A stretch of DNA of 64,000 bases from DATLNF01 sp963765815. Its GTDB lineage: Bacteria > Actinomycetota > Actinomycetes > BP-191. Made by a program: the position numbers and the translations under genes. The notes under the pieces are model-generated. The model was not told where the DNA came from. It saw only the letters and a program-made list of their open reading frames with translations, and ran no database searches. Positions within the stretch are counted from its first letter, which is position 1. Every line of letters begins with the position of its first letter. Shown here piece by piece: positions 1 through 7,950 of this stretch. The stretch covers positions 124,001 to 188,000 of the forward strand of contig CAVXXT010000005.1 of assembly GCA_963765815.1 (NCBI GenBank). The letters are read 5' to 3'.

Positions 1-2
1 GC

Positions 3-746
3 GGCCCGACGCGCAGCGTGCGGATCCGGCGCGGTGACCTCGAGCAGATCGACGTCGACGGCCGTGCGCTGCGGACCGCCTCCGCGCCGGGCGTCGCCGG
101 GATCCCCGAGCCGCTGTCGGCCGGCATCGCGGTGCTCGGGCATGTGGTCGGTCCAGGTCCGCTCGTGGCGGGCCGGGCGACGACGCGTTATGAGCTGTCC
201 GCCGAAGGCACCCGCCGGGTCGCGTTGGTCGACACCGCCCGCTTCACCGTGCTCGGCGGCGAGGAGCGCGCGATCCTGTCCAAGGAGGTCGTCGCGGACG
301 GAGTCGTCACCGAGTCCAGGACGACCCGGGTGCTGCGGGTCGGGGAGCCGATCGACCCGGGGCTGTTCGAGCTGCCGCGCGGCGGCCCGCCGCCCACCGG
401 CGATTTCGTCTCCCGATCAGCGCAGGACCTCGCGGTCTACCCGCGCGCCGCGCCCCGCGGGCTGGCCGTGTCCGGCGCGGGCATCGAGCCGGGGTCTCGC
501 GAGACTGTCGTGTTCCAGCGCGGCGCCTTCCAGGTGCTCGTCACGTCGTACCAGCCGCCCGTCGACGGGCCCGCTGAGGTCGAGACCGCGAGAGTCGCGG
601 GACGTCCCGCGGTGCTGCGCATCCCGCTGTACGGCGCGCCGTCGGTCACGTTCACGCCCGGCACGGTGACGGTGACGATCACCGCCGTGCTGCCCCGCGC
701 GGCGCTGCTGCAGCTCGCCGAGCAGATGTACGCGCCGCCGGAATAA
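3..746 (+). CDS. Exported LolA/RseB-like protein, C-terminal part
   Basis: The frame is open to the window edge, so the start is missing; an internal GTG at 18 is only the first possible start inside the window. About 240 residues are visible. They are beta-rich, with a stretch resembling LolA/MucB-type lipoprotein-binding domains (YELSAEGTRRVALVD) and a C-terminal segment ending LPRAALLQLAEQMY, like the DUF4367-type tails of actinobacterial anti-sigma-linked proteins. No membrane segment lies in the visible part. The downstream cupredoxin gene is 64 nt away on the same strand. The family assignment rests on overall pattern only; an unrelated secreted protein is possible. Confidence 0.45.
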   Translation, partial: GPTRSVRIRRGDLEQIDVDGRALRTASAPGVAGIPEPLSAGIAVLGHVVGPGPLVAGRATTRYELSAEGTRRVALVDTARFTVLGGEERAILSKEVVADGVVTESRTTRVLRVGEPIDPGLFELPRGGPPPTGDFVSRSAQDLAVYPRAAPRGLAVSGAGIEPGSRETVVFQRGAFQVLVTSYQPPVDGPAEVETARVAGRPAVLRIPLYGAPSVTFTPGTVTVTITAVLPRAALLQLAEQMYAPPE

Positions 747-810
747 CCGGGCAGCTCCGGCGTCATCGTGGGCAGCGGGCCACTCGCGCCCACGGACCTC
801 GGGAGTCACC

Positions 811-1380
811 ATGCGCCGTCCACTCGCTGTCTGCGCCGCCGCCGTCGCTGTTGCCGCGTCCGGCCTGCTCGCCGTCCCGACCGCCGCTGCCGGCGGCGGA
901 TGTGGCGAGGACGTCGGCTTCGAGCACGGCGTCACGACCGTCGTGACACGGCACGCCTGCTTCGGCCCGACCGTGACCCAGGTGCCCGTTGGTGAGACGG
1001 TGACCTTCGTGAACGAGAGCGGTCTCGAGCACAACATCACCGGTCCCGGGCCGATCGGGTTCAACGACTTCCAGCCCGACGCCAAGGTCGCGCTGACCTT
1101 CTCCGCGACCGGGATCTTCCCGTACGCCTGCACTTTCCACCCGGGCATGGCCGGCGCGGTCGTCGTCGGCGACCCGATCGCGAGCGCGCCGCCGGCCGAC
1201 GTGGCCGTGCCGGCGGCCGCGACCCCGGCCGTCCAGCTGTCATCCGCCGACGACGGCGGCGGCGCGTTCCTCGACTCCACGTCCGCGGTGGTCGGCACCG
1301 GCGCTGTCGTGGCCGGAGGGCTCGGGCTCGGCGGGGCTCTCGTCGTACGCCGTCGACGCACCGCGCTGACCACCGGCTGA
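811..1380 (+). CDS. Membrane-anchored cupredoxin (blue copper protein)
   Basis: A 189-residue protein with a signal peptide (residues 1 to about 27, ending PTAAA), a plastocyanin-like domain and a C-terminal hydrophobic helix followed by RRRR, so it should be exported and anchored. The type 1 copper ligands can be read directly: H74 in LEHNIT, then C107, H110 and M113 in YACTFHPGM. The Cys-x2-His-x2-Met spacing is that of pseudoazurin/plastocyanin-like proteins. It probably carries electrons outside the membrane. A second, unrelated-looking cupredoxin lies at 7559-7939. The ATG start gives a well-formed signal peptide. Confidence 0.85.
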   Translation: MRRPLAVCAAAVAVAASGLLAVPTAAAGGGCGEDVGFEHGVTTVVTRHACFGPTVTQVPVGETVTFVNESGLEHNITGPGPIGFNDFQPDAKVALTFSATGIFPYACTFHPGMAGAVVVGDPIASAPPADVAVPAAATPAVQLSSADDGGGAFLDSTSAVVGTGAVVAGGLGLGGALVVRRRRTALTTG

Positions 1381-1421
1381 GCCACTCGCTCGGAGAGCGC
1401 CGCGGTTCATCCCCCCGAACG

Positions 1422-2957
1422 GTGGGGACCACCTCGTGGAGACCCGTTCCCGAGGAGGACCCGATCAAGGCCGTCGGCGACATCGCAGGACAGACACCGG
1501 ACGCGCGTGGACTGCGCGGGCTGGACGAGCGCGCTTTCGCGGCCATCGCGCGCACCGATGTGCCGTGGGCCGACGAGCCGCTGCGCAGACTGACGTCGTC
1601 GGCCGACCACTCCCGGCTCTGGCTCGCGGTCGCTGCCGGCCTCGCTCTCGGCGGAGGGAGGTTCGGCCGGCGCGCCGCGGTCCGCGGGCTCGCCTCGATC
1701 GCGGTGACGTCTGCGGTCACCAACGGCCCGATCAAGCTGCTCATACGGCGCAAGCGGCCGCCGCTGCTCAGCGTCCCGCTGTCGCGTCGTGCGTGGCGCA
1801 CGACCAGGACGTCGTCGTTCCCGTCCGGTCACTCGGCGTCGGCGGCGGCCTTCGCCGCCGGGGTCGCGATGGAGATGCCGTCGTTGGGCGTGCCGCTCGG
1901 CCTGGCCGCGGCCGGCGTCGCCTACTCCCGCGTGCACACCGGCGTCCACTACCCCGGTGACGTCATCGTCGGCGCCGCGGCCGGCGTCGTCGTCGCCCGC
2001 GCGACGAAGCGCGTCTGGCCGGTGGCCCCGCACGAGCCGGCCGAGACGAAGCCGTGCCTGGTCCGCAGCCACGCCGCGCCCACGCCCGACGGCAAGGGAG
2101 TGCGCATCGCGGTCAACCCGGGTGCCGGTCCAGCTCTCGGCGGCGGTGACTTCGCGGGCGCGCTCCGCGACGGGCTGCCGGCCGCGGAGGTCGAGTCCCT
2201 CGACGAGGGCGCCGACCTGATGGCCGTACTGCGCCGGCTCGGTCGCGGAGCGCGGGCGATCGGCGTCGCGGGTGGGGACGGCTCGATCAACGCGGCTGCC
2301 CAGGTCGCGGTCGACGAGGACATCCCGCTGGTCGCGGTGCCCGGCGGCACGCTCAACCACCTCGCGCGCGACCTCGGCATCTCCACCGTCGACGACGTCG
2401 TCACGGCGGTGCGCGACGGGGACGCCGTCTCGATGGACGCCGCGAGCATCGCCGACCACGTCTTCCTCAACACGGCGAGCTTCGGGGCCTACGTCGACCT
2501 GGTCGACGCCCGCGAGAAGCTCGAGCACCGGATCGGCAAGTGGCCGGCGCTGCTCGTCGCGCTGGTGCAGGTCCTGCGCCGCGATCAGCCGGTAAGCGTG
2601 CGGCTCGACGGGCAGGAGCGGTCGATCTGGATGATCTTCATCGGCAACTGCCGCTACCACCCGCACGGCTTCGCCCCGAGCTGGCGCGAGCGCCTCGACG
2701 ACGGGCTGCTCGACGTGCGCCTGGTCGACGCGAGCGCGCCGTACGCGCGACTGCGCCTCCTCTTCGCCGTGCTGCTCGGCCGCCTCGGGAAGTGCCGGGT
2801 CTACGAGGAGTTCGAGGCCAAGGAGCTAACCGTCGAGTCGCTCGACGGCCCGCTGCGCCTCGCGCGCGACGGCGAGGTCTTCGACGGGCCGTCTGAGTTC
2901 GTCGTCCGCAAGCTCGAGCGGCCGCTGTCGGTGTACGTGCCCGCCGACCAGGGGTGA
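1422..2957 (+). CDS. PAP2 phosphatase fused to diacylglycerol kinase-type lipid kinase
   Basis: This 511-residue two-domain protein starts at GTG. The N-terminal half is a PAP2 phosphatase with the three phosphatase motifs KLLIRRKRP (105-113), PSGH (134-137) and SRVHTGVHYPGD (169-180). The C-terminal half from about residue 225 is a DAGK/LCB5 catalytic domain with GGDGS (284-288) and PGGTLNH (307-313). The family phosphorylates diacylglycerol or other lipid alcohols, and the PAP2 part removes phosphate from lipid phosphates, so one chain carries opposing activities. Such fusions recur in actinobacteria. The next gene, 10 nt downstream, is a stand-alone PAP2 protein, suggesting a lipid-phosphate operon. 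The true substrate is unknown. Confidence 0.85.
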   Translation: MGTTSWRPVPEEDPIKAVGDIAGQTPDARGLRGLDERAFAAIARTDVPWADEPLRRLTSSADHSRLWLAVAAGLALGGGRFGRRAAVRGLASIAVTSAVTNGPIKLLIRRKRPPLLSVPLSRRAWRTTRTSSFPSGHSASAAAFAAGVAMEMPSLGVPLGLAAAGVAYSRVHTGVHYPGDVIVGAAAGVVVARATKRVWPVAPHEPAETKPCLVRSHAAPTPDGKGVRIAVNPGAGPALGGGDFAGALRDGLPAAEVESLDEGADLMAVLRRLGRGARAIGVAGGDGSINAAAQVAVDEDIPLVAVPGGTLNHLARDLGISTVDDVVTAVRDGDAVSMDAASIADHVFLNTASFGAYVDLVDAREKLEHRIGKWPALLVALVQVLRRDQPVSVRLDGQERSIWMIFIGNCRYHPHGFAPSWRERLDDGLLDVRLVDASAPYARLRLLFAVLLGRLGKCRVYEEFEAKELTVESLDGPLRLARDGEVFDGPSEFVVRKLERPLSVYVPADQG

Positions 2958-2967
2958 GACTCAGGCC

Positions 2968-3756
2968 ATGAGCGCACCCGCACCGTCGCTGGCCTGGCTC
3001 CCGGCGGCGGTACGCCGGCGCCTCGACCCGGCCGAGCGGTTCGGCCTGCGGCTGACCCTCGCCGCGGTCGCACTCCTCCTGGTCGCCGTGCCCTTCGCGC
3101 TGCTCGTCGTGCAGGTGCGCAGGTCCGGTCCGCTGCTGTCGGTCGACCGCTCGGTGGCGACCCACCTGCACTCCGCGGTGCGCGGGCACGAGACGCTGAT
3201 CGCGGTGCTGAAGGCGATCACTGCTCTCGGCACGCTCTACGGGCTCGGCATGATGACCCTCATCGGGCTCGTCGTCGTGGCGCGGGCGAAGCGGTGGCGG
3301 CTGGCCGCGTTCCTCCTCGCCGCGAGCCTCGGCGGGTGGGGGATCAACAACGCGATCAAGCTGGTCGTCGGGCGCGCGCGGCCGAGCTTCGACGACCCGT
3401 TCGCCCACGCACGGGGCCTGAGCTTCCCGTCCGGGCATGCGATGAACTCCGTCGTCGTCCTCGGCGCGCTGGTCGTCGTGTTCCTGCCGGCCGTGCGCCC
3501 GGCCCGCCGACGGATGATCTGCGTCGCGGCCGGGCTGCTCGCGCTGCTGATCGGGTTCACCCGGCTCGCCCTCGGCGTGCACTACGTCACCGACGTGACG
3601 GCGGGATTCATCCTTGGTGCGGCGTGGCTCACCGCCTGCGTGGCTGCGTTCAGCGTGTGGCGGGTTGAGCGCGGCCGTCGCCCGGTCATGCCGACCGCCG
3701 GCCTGGAGCCAGAGGCGTCCACCGACCTGCGCGCCGCCGGGACGCGCTCGGGTTAG
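2968..3756 (+). CDS. PAP2-family membrane phosphatase
   Basis: This 262-residue multi-pass membrane protein of the PAP2 family has KLVVGRARP, PSGHAMNS and TRLALGVHYVTD as the three catalytic motifs. About six hydrophobic helices are visible, in keeping with undecaprenyl-pyrophosphate or phosphatidate phosphatases. It follows the PAP2/DAGK fusion by 10 nt and is probably co-transcribed. A clean hairpin 8 nt past the stop probably ends the unit. Whether it recycles a carrier lipid or acts on phospholipids cannot be told from sequence. Confidence 0.85.
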   Translation: MSAPAPSLAWLPAAVRRRLDPAERFGLRLTLAAVALLLVAVPFALLVVQVRRSGPLLSVDRSVATHLHSAVRGHETLIAVLKAITALGTLYGLGMMTLIGLVVVARAKRWRLAAFLLAASLGGWGINNAIKLVVGRARPSFDDPFAHARGLSFPSGHAMNSVVVLGALVVVFLPAVRPARRRMICVAAGLLALLIGFTRLALGVHYVTDVTAGFILGAAWLTACVAAFSVWRVERGRRPVMPTAGLEPEASTDLRAAGTRSG

Positions 3757-3764
3757 AGCTCGCT

Positions 3765-3783
3765 GGCGGAACTCGGTTCCGCC
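3765..3783 (+). terminator. Hairpin after the PAP2 gene
   Basis: Perfect 8-bp stem GGCGGAAC / GTTCCGCC with a 3-nt loop, starting 8 nt after the PAP2 stop. There is no U-run, as is usual for actinobacterial terminators. Confidence 0.6.
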
Positions 3784-3851
3784 GGGTCCGACGAGTCAAC
3801 CGCCGCCACCCGGGTAGTGGATCGCCACGCTACGAAGGAGAGGCGACCGAC

Positions 3852-4268
3852 ATGGAGCGAGGCACCAAGCACGGCTTCCGGATCGACGACGCGATGAACT
3901 CCGAGACCGAGTCGCTGCAGCGCGGTGGCCACGAGTCACGGGTCGAGGAGTACCGCGAGATGGAGCCCGCGGGCGAGGACCAGCCGACACCGGACGCCGT
4001 CCTGTCGGGCGACCCGTACCCCGTGGACGCCGACGGCCCGGGGCTGCCGCACGACGCGATCGAGGCGCGCAGCGACCTGGCGAAGCACCTGCGCATCTCG
4101 GCCTTCCCCGCCGACCGCGAGACCCTGCTCGCCGTCGCGCGCGACGAGAACGCGCCGGCCCCGGTCATCGAGATGATCGAGCGGCTGCCGTGGACCGAGG
4201 AGCAGTACGACAACGTCCAGGCCGTCTGGACCGCCATCGGCGGCCCCGTCGAGCAGGGCCGCGCCTGA
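3852..4268 (+). CDS. DUF2795 domain protein
   Basis: A 138-residue soluble protein. The C-terminal half has the DUF2795 pattern: EARSDLAKHLRISAFPADRE, then LLAVARDENAP and YDNVQAVWTAIGG. The N-terminal half is charged, polar and probably disordered. DUF2795 is common in actinobacteria and is thought to be a small helical stress-associated domain, but no biochemical function is established. RBS GAAGGAGAGG lies upstream of the ATG. It stands alone after the PAP2 terminator and ends 1 nt before the convergent small membrane gene. Confidence 0.75.
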   Translation: MERGTKHGFRIDDAMNSETESLQRGGHESRVEEYREMEPAGEDQPTPDAVLSGDPYPVDADGPGLPHDAIEARSDLAKHLRISAFPADRETLLAVARDENAPAPVIEMIERLPWTEEQYDNVQAVWTAIGGPVEQGRA

Positions 4269-4269
4269 C

Positions 4270-4470
4270 TCATCGACCCGGTAGCCAGGCCGACCAATCC
4301 AGCGCGATGGCGAGAAGACCGATCTGGATCGGGATCAGACCGACAACGCGCCAGACCACAGCTCTGGACAGTGGTACGTGACGCCTACCCTGCACGGCTA
4401 GAGCGACGATGGCGAGCGCGGACGCGGCCATGCCGATCGACAGCGGGACCGCCTGTCTCCACCTGCGCAT
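4270..4470 (-). CDS. Small two-helix membrane protein, hypothetical
   Basis: A possible 66-residue protein with a basic N-terminus (MRRWRQ) and two hydrophobic segments (about residues 9-27 and 38-58) separated by a charged loop (QGRRHVPLSR). The topology is convincing for a small membrane protein, but no family is recognised and the ribosome site is weak. It converges on the DUF2795 gene with one base between the stops. It could be a chance reading frame in a GC-rich gap. Confidence 0.4.
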   Translation of the reverse strand: MRRWRQAVPLSIGMAASALAIVALAVQGRRHVPLSRAVVWRVVGLIPIQIGLLAIALDWSAWLPGR

Positions 4471-4609
4471 CCTGTCACCGCCGCCCTAGCGCGCTCGCGT
4501 TCGGCATTCCTTCCCCACCGTGAGCAATTCCATGATCACGAGCGTTTGGCAGCGCTCTTAGGCGACGTGGTCGCTCGTCGATCTGGTCCGGGTCGCTCTC
4601 GCCGGGAAA

Positions 4610-4644
4610 TCGACTCAGGAGTAGGAGTCGACGCCGGGTAGCCT
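4610..4644 (+). promoter_or_regulatory. Putative proS promoter with palindromic operator
   Basis: A TAGCCT -10 box lies at 4639-4644, about 30 nt before the proS start. Just upstream is a perfect 7-bp inverted repeat TCGACTC-(8 nt)-GAGTCGA (4610-4631) that covers the expected -35 region, the position of a repressor site. No T-box leader features are visible. Confidence 0.45.
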
Positions 4645-4674
4645 GGGTGCTCCCGACCGACCAGGAGCGTTGCT

Positions 4675-6402
4675 GTGGTGCTGCGGATGTCGACCCTGTT
4701 CCTGCGCACGCTGCGCGAGGACCCGGCGGACGCCGAGGTGCCGAGCCACAAGCTGCTGATCCGCGCCGGCTACGTCCGCCGCGTCGCGCCCGGCATCTAC
4801 ACCTGGCTGCCGCTCGGCGTGCGGATGCTCGAGCGGGTGAGCCGCATCGTCCGCGAGGAGATGGACGGCATCGGCGCGCAGGAGGTGCTCTTCCCGGCGC
4901 TGCTGCCCCGCGAGGCCTACGAGACGAGCGGCCGCTGGACCGAGTACGGCGACAACATCTTCCGGCTCAAGGACCGCAAGGGGAACGACTACCTGCTCGG
5001 CCCGACGCACGAGGAGCTCTTCACCAGCCTGGTGAAGAGCGAGTACTCGTCGTACAAGGACCTGCCGGTATCGCTGTACCAGATCCAGACGAAGTACCGG
5101 GACGAGGCACGTCCGCGCGCCGGCATCCTGCGCGGCCGCGAGTTCGTCATGAAGGACTCCTACTCCTTCGACCTCGACGACGCGGGACTGCAGAAGAGCT
5201 ACGAGATGCACCGCGAGGCCTACGTCCGGACGTTCAGCCGGCTCGGCCTCGACTACCGCGTCGTGTCCGCGGTCAGCGGAGCGATGGGCGGCAGCGCGAG
5301 CGAGGAGTTCCTCGCCGTCGCGCCCACCGGTGAGGACACCTACGTGTCCTGTACGTCGTGCGACTACGCCGCCAACACCGAAGCAGTCAGCGTCGCGCCC
5401 CCCGCAGCTCGCGACACCGGCGATCTCCCGTCGCTCGAGGTGCTCGACACCCCTGACACGCCGACCATCGACACGCTGGTCGCCCTGCTGCGCGACAAGG
5501 GCTACGACGTCGACGGCGGCAGCACGCTGAAGAACGTCGTCGTGAAGCTGCACACCCCGGGCCAGGACGGGACCGAGATCCTCGTGATCGGCGTGCCCGG
5601 CGACCGCGAGGTCGACATGAAGCGGCTCGAGGCCAACCTGCACCCGGCCGAGGTGCTGCCCTTCGACGCCGAGGACTTCGCCAAGAACCCGCAGCTCGTG
5701 CGCGGCTACATCGGGCCGCAGATCCTCGCCGACCTGAAGATCCGGTATCTCGTGGATCCGCGCGTCGCGACCGGCACGTCGTGGGTGACCGGGGCCAACG
5801 CCGAGGGGCAGCACGCGGTCAACGTCGTCGCCGGGCGCGACTTCGTGCCCGCGGGCACGATCGAGGCGGCCGAGGTGCGCGCGGGCGATCCATGCCCGCG
5901 CTGCAGCTCGCCGCTGGAGATCAACCGCGGCATCGAGATCGGCCACATCTTCCAGCTCGGGCGCAAGTTCGCCGACGCCTTCGGGCTCGACGTCCTCGGC
6001 CCCGACGGCAAGCCGATCCGCGTGACCATGGGCTCCTACGGCATCGGAGTCTCGCGGGCGATCGCCGCGATCGCCGAGCAGACCTACGACGACCGCGGCC
6101 TGTGCTGGCCCGTGTCCGTTGCCCCGGCCGACGTGCACGTCGTCGCCGTCGGCAAGGATCCCGCGACGCTCGAGGCCGCTGAGGACGTCGCGCGCGGGCT
6201 GGAGGCTGCCGGGCGCACGGTCATGCTCGACGACCGGATGGCCAGCCCGGGCGTCGCGTTCGCCGACGCCGACCTGATCGGCGTGCCGACCATCGTCATC
6301 GTCGGCAAGGCGCTCAAGGACGGCCAGGTCGAGGTGAAGGATCGCAGGTCCGGCGATCGCCGGCTCGTCGCCGTCGACGCCGTGGTCGCCGAGCTCTCTT
6401 AG
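4675..6402 (+). CDS. proS: Prolyl-tRNA synthetase
   Basis: A 575-residue bacterial-type class II prolyl-tRNA synthetase, which attaches proline to tRNA-Pro. It has motif 1/2 sequences (RDEARPRAGILRGREFVMKD), an inserted editing domain in the middle (about 225-395) and motif 3 GSYGIGVSRAIAAIAEQ, then a C-terminal anticodon-binding domain (DVHVVAVGKD onward). The length fits the long bacterial form. The GTG start gives the usual MVLRMSTLFLRTLREDP beginning. Its stop overlaps by 4 nt the stop of the convergent DUF4439 gene, the same neighbourhood as M. tuberculosis Rv2845c/Rv2844. Confidence 0.97.
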   Translation: MVLRMSTLFLRTLREDPADAEVPSHKLLIRAGYVRRVAPGIYTWLPLGVRMLERVSRIVREEMDGIGAQEVLFPALLPREAYETSGRWTEYGDNIFRLKDRKGNDYLLGPTHEELFTSLVKSEYSSYKDLPVSLYQIQTKYRDEARPRAGILRGREFVMKDSYSFDLDDAGLQKSYEMHREAYVRTFSRLGLDYRVVSAVSGAMGGSASEEFLAVAPTGEDTYVSCTSCDYAANTEAVSVAPPAARDTGDLPSLEVLDTPDTPTIDTLVALLRDKGYDVDGGSTLKNVVVKLHTPGQDGTEILVIGVPGDREVDMKRLEANLHPAEVLPFDAEDFAKNPQLVRGYIGPQILADLKIRYLVDPRVATGTSWVTGANAEGQHAVNVVAGRDFVPAGTIEAAEVRAGDPCPRCSSPLEINRGIEIGHIFQLGRKFADAFGLDVLGPDGKPIRVTMGSYGIGVSRAIAAIAEQTYDDRGLCWPVSVAPADVHVVAVGKDPATLEAAEDVARGLEAAGRTVMLDDRMASPGVAFADADLIGVPTIVIVGKALKDGQVEVKDRRSGDRRLVAVDAVVAELS

Positions 6403-6914
6403 TTCCCCCGCGAGGGGAACGCCTGCGTCGAGCCGGGCAGCGCGCGGTCGCGCGAGATCCGCAGCGACGTCGCGTGCGTCCCGCACCGGGCCATCAGCTC
6501 GGCGGCCAGCCGTCGGTGCAGCGGCTCCTCGATCTCCACCGCCGCGGCGTAGGCGCGGACCAGCGCGTCCTCGAGCAGCAGCAGCACGTCGTACGCGCTG
6601 GCCCGGTCCACCACGGCGTGCGGCAGCGCGTACGCCGGCAGCGCGACCGGCGGGGTGCGCTTCGCCTCGCGCAGCGCGGCGGCCACCCGATCGCGCTGCA
6701 GCCGGTGATGCGCGTCGATCTCGCGAGCCAGCTCCTTGGCTGCCGGGGGCAGCCGCGCGCCGACGACCGGGACGGAGTGGATCGCCTCGTGCTCCAGCGC
6801 GAGCGCCGCCTCGAGGCCGATCAGCGGCGGCGACGACTGGGTCGCGTGGGACGGGAGTGCGTCGGCGGCGACCAGCCCCAGAGGTGCCCACAAGACCGCG
6901 CGGCGGGTGATCAC
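6399..6914 (-). CDS. Ferritin-like DUF4439 protein
   Basis: A 171-residue protein with a Tat-like or Sec-like N-terminus (MITRRAVLWAPLGLVAA) and a four-helix ferritin-like DUF4439 domain: GLEAALALEHEAIHSVPVVG, then EIDAHHRLQRDRV, and a second helix pair with LLLLEDALVRAYAAAVE. DUF4439 proteins next to proS are conserved in actinobacteria (Rv2844 region), function unknown. GTG start at 6914 overlaps the stop of the upstream lipoprotein gene by 4 nt, so the two are translationally coupled. The gene converges on proS. Confidence 0.75.
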   Translation of the reverse strand: MITRRAVLWAPLGLVAADALPSHATQSSPPLIGLEAALALEHEAIHSVPVVGARLPPAAKELAREIDAHHRLQRDRVAAALREAKRTPPVALPAYALPHAVVDRASAYDVLLLLEDALVRAYAAAVEIEEPLHRRLAAELMARCGTHATSLRISRDRALPGSTQAFPSRGN

Positions 6915-7501
6915 GACGGGCTCGCGCCCGGCGTCGGAGCTGTACGACGGATCAGGCCCTCGCGCAGGCCGATGTAGAGGGCGGTCGCGTGCTCGGCCTC
7001 GCTCGCCGCGATCTCGGCCAACAGCCGCCTCAGTGCCGCGTCGTCGACGTCGCCGACGGCGGCGATCCCGGCGTCCGCGGCGGCGCGTTCGGCGGCGAGC
7101 AGCGCCCGCGCCCCGGAGACCGCATCGGTCGTGGGCGCTGCGGACGACGACGGAAGAGGAGCGGCCGACGCTGCGACGCCGGCCATCGCGTCGAGCGCAC
7201 GCAGGTGCAGGACGTGATGGACCCGCGCGTCGTCGGCGATGCGCACGAGCGCGGGCGACCCGGCCTGCGGGTCGTCGTACGCCGCGAGCAGAACGACTTC
7301 GCGCGCCCGCGCCGCGGCGATGGCGGTCAGCCGCGGGTCGCTCGCGGTCGCGGAGGGCGACGACGTGGGCGCGGGATCGGGCGTGCCGCCGTCCGTGCAG
7401 CCGACGAGCACGCCGGCGCCGACGGCGGCGGCCAGGATCACGGCGGGGTTCACGGCGGGGTTCACGTGGGCTGGGTCGGTCACGACGCCCGAGGATGCCA
7501 C
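6911..7501 (-). CDS. DUF4439-like ferritin-fold lipoprotein
   Basis: A 196-residue predicted lipoprotein: hydrophobic segment ending in lipobox LVGC (Cys about residue 35), then a Ser/Thr/Pro-rich linker and a helical domain with repeated ALLAAERAAADAG and IAASEAEHATALYIGLREG, similar to the DUF4439 partner. The start is uncertain: an ATG at 7501 gives a long n-region, while two in-frame GTG codons (in the near-repeat VNPAVNPAV) give a shorter one. It lies 57 nt after the cupredoxin gene and beyond a strong hairpin, so it may have its own promoter. The role in iron or redox chemistry is inferred only from fold. Confidence 0.65.
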   Translation of the reverse strand: MASSGVVTDPAHVNPAVNPAVILAAAVGAGVLVGCTDGGTPDPAPTSSPSATASDPRLTAIAAARAREVVLLAAYDDPQAGSPALVRIADDARVHHVLHLRALDAMAGVAASAAPLPSSSAAPTTDAVSGARALLAAERAAADAGIAAVGDVDDAALRRLLAEIAASEAEHATALYIGLREGLIRRTAPTPGASPS

Positions 7502-7511
7502 ACGCGCACGA

Positions 7512-7547
7512 CCGAGCCCCCCGCGCCGACGGGCGCGAGGGGCTCGG
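7512..7547 (-). terminator. Strong hairpin between cupredoxin and DUF4439 genes
   Basis: Stem CCGAGCCCC / GGGGCTCGG extended inward by CGCGCC / GGCGCG around a short loop, about 15 paired bases with one C-A mismatch. It begins 11 nt past the stop of the minus-strand cupredoxin gene and probably terminates or attenuates that transcript before the DUF4439 pair. Confidence 0.65.
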
Positions 7548-7558
7548 GTGCAGCGGAG

Positions 7559-7939
7559 TCAGGACTCGGTGATGACGATCTGGCCGGTCATGTAGTTGTG
7601 GATCCCGCAGATGTAGTCGATCGTCCCTGCGGCTGTGGCGGTGTAGCTGTACGTGCCGTTCTGCTCCAGGCTCTCCGACGCGAGCGACGTCTCCGTTCCG
7701 GACTTCACCGAGTGCACGGCGCTGTCCAGGTTGGTCCAGGTGACCGTCGCGCCGACCGGCACTCGGACCGGCGTCGGCGAGAACACGAAGTCGGAGATGC
7801 TGACCTCTGCGGGTCCCGCCGCTGCTGATGCCGTCGATGTCGCCGCCGGCGTTCCGGCGGCCTTCGGCTTGGCTGCGCCGTCGCTGCACCCGGTGACAAG
7901 GAGTGCAGCGACGACGACGCCGGCCACGAGTGCCTTCAT
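7559..7939 (-). CDS. Cupredoxin lipoprotein
   Basis: A 126-residue lipoprotein (lipobox VTGC, Cys18), then an Ala/Thr linker and a plastocyanin/azurin-like domain. Copper ligands are visible as His in AVHSVKSG and Cys, His, Met in YICGIHNYMTG; the Cys-x2-His-x2-Met spacing is intact. It is expected on the outer face of the membrane, carrying single electrons. It starts 11 nt after a ferritin-like gene and is therefore in the same operon as the two larger ferritin-like proteins, hinting at a shared extracytoplasmic metal or redox task. Confidence 0.85.
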   Translation of the reverse strand: MKALVAGVVVAALLVTGCSDGAAKPKAAGTPAATSTASAAAGPAEVSISDFVFSPTPVRVPVGATVTWTNLDSAVHSVKSGTETSLASESLEQNGTYSYTATAAGTIDYICGIHNYMTGQIVITES

Positions 7940-7950
7940 GGAGCCGACGC

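Noticed and set aside
4540..4674. T-box riboswitch upstream of proS
   Set aside because: No T-box sequence or specifier stem; only a short palindrome over the putative -35 region.
4615..6891. Very long antisense reading frame over proS (and similar ones over pnp, rnj and ftsK)
   Set aside because: Antisense frames are routinely open in very GC-rich genes; composition is Arg/Gly/Ala-rich with no domain and no ribosome site.
6915..7889. Long minus-strand extension of the DUF4439 gene
   Set aside because: Upstream of 6914 the frame is a shadow of the DUF4439-like lipoprotein and cupredoxin genes.
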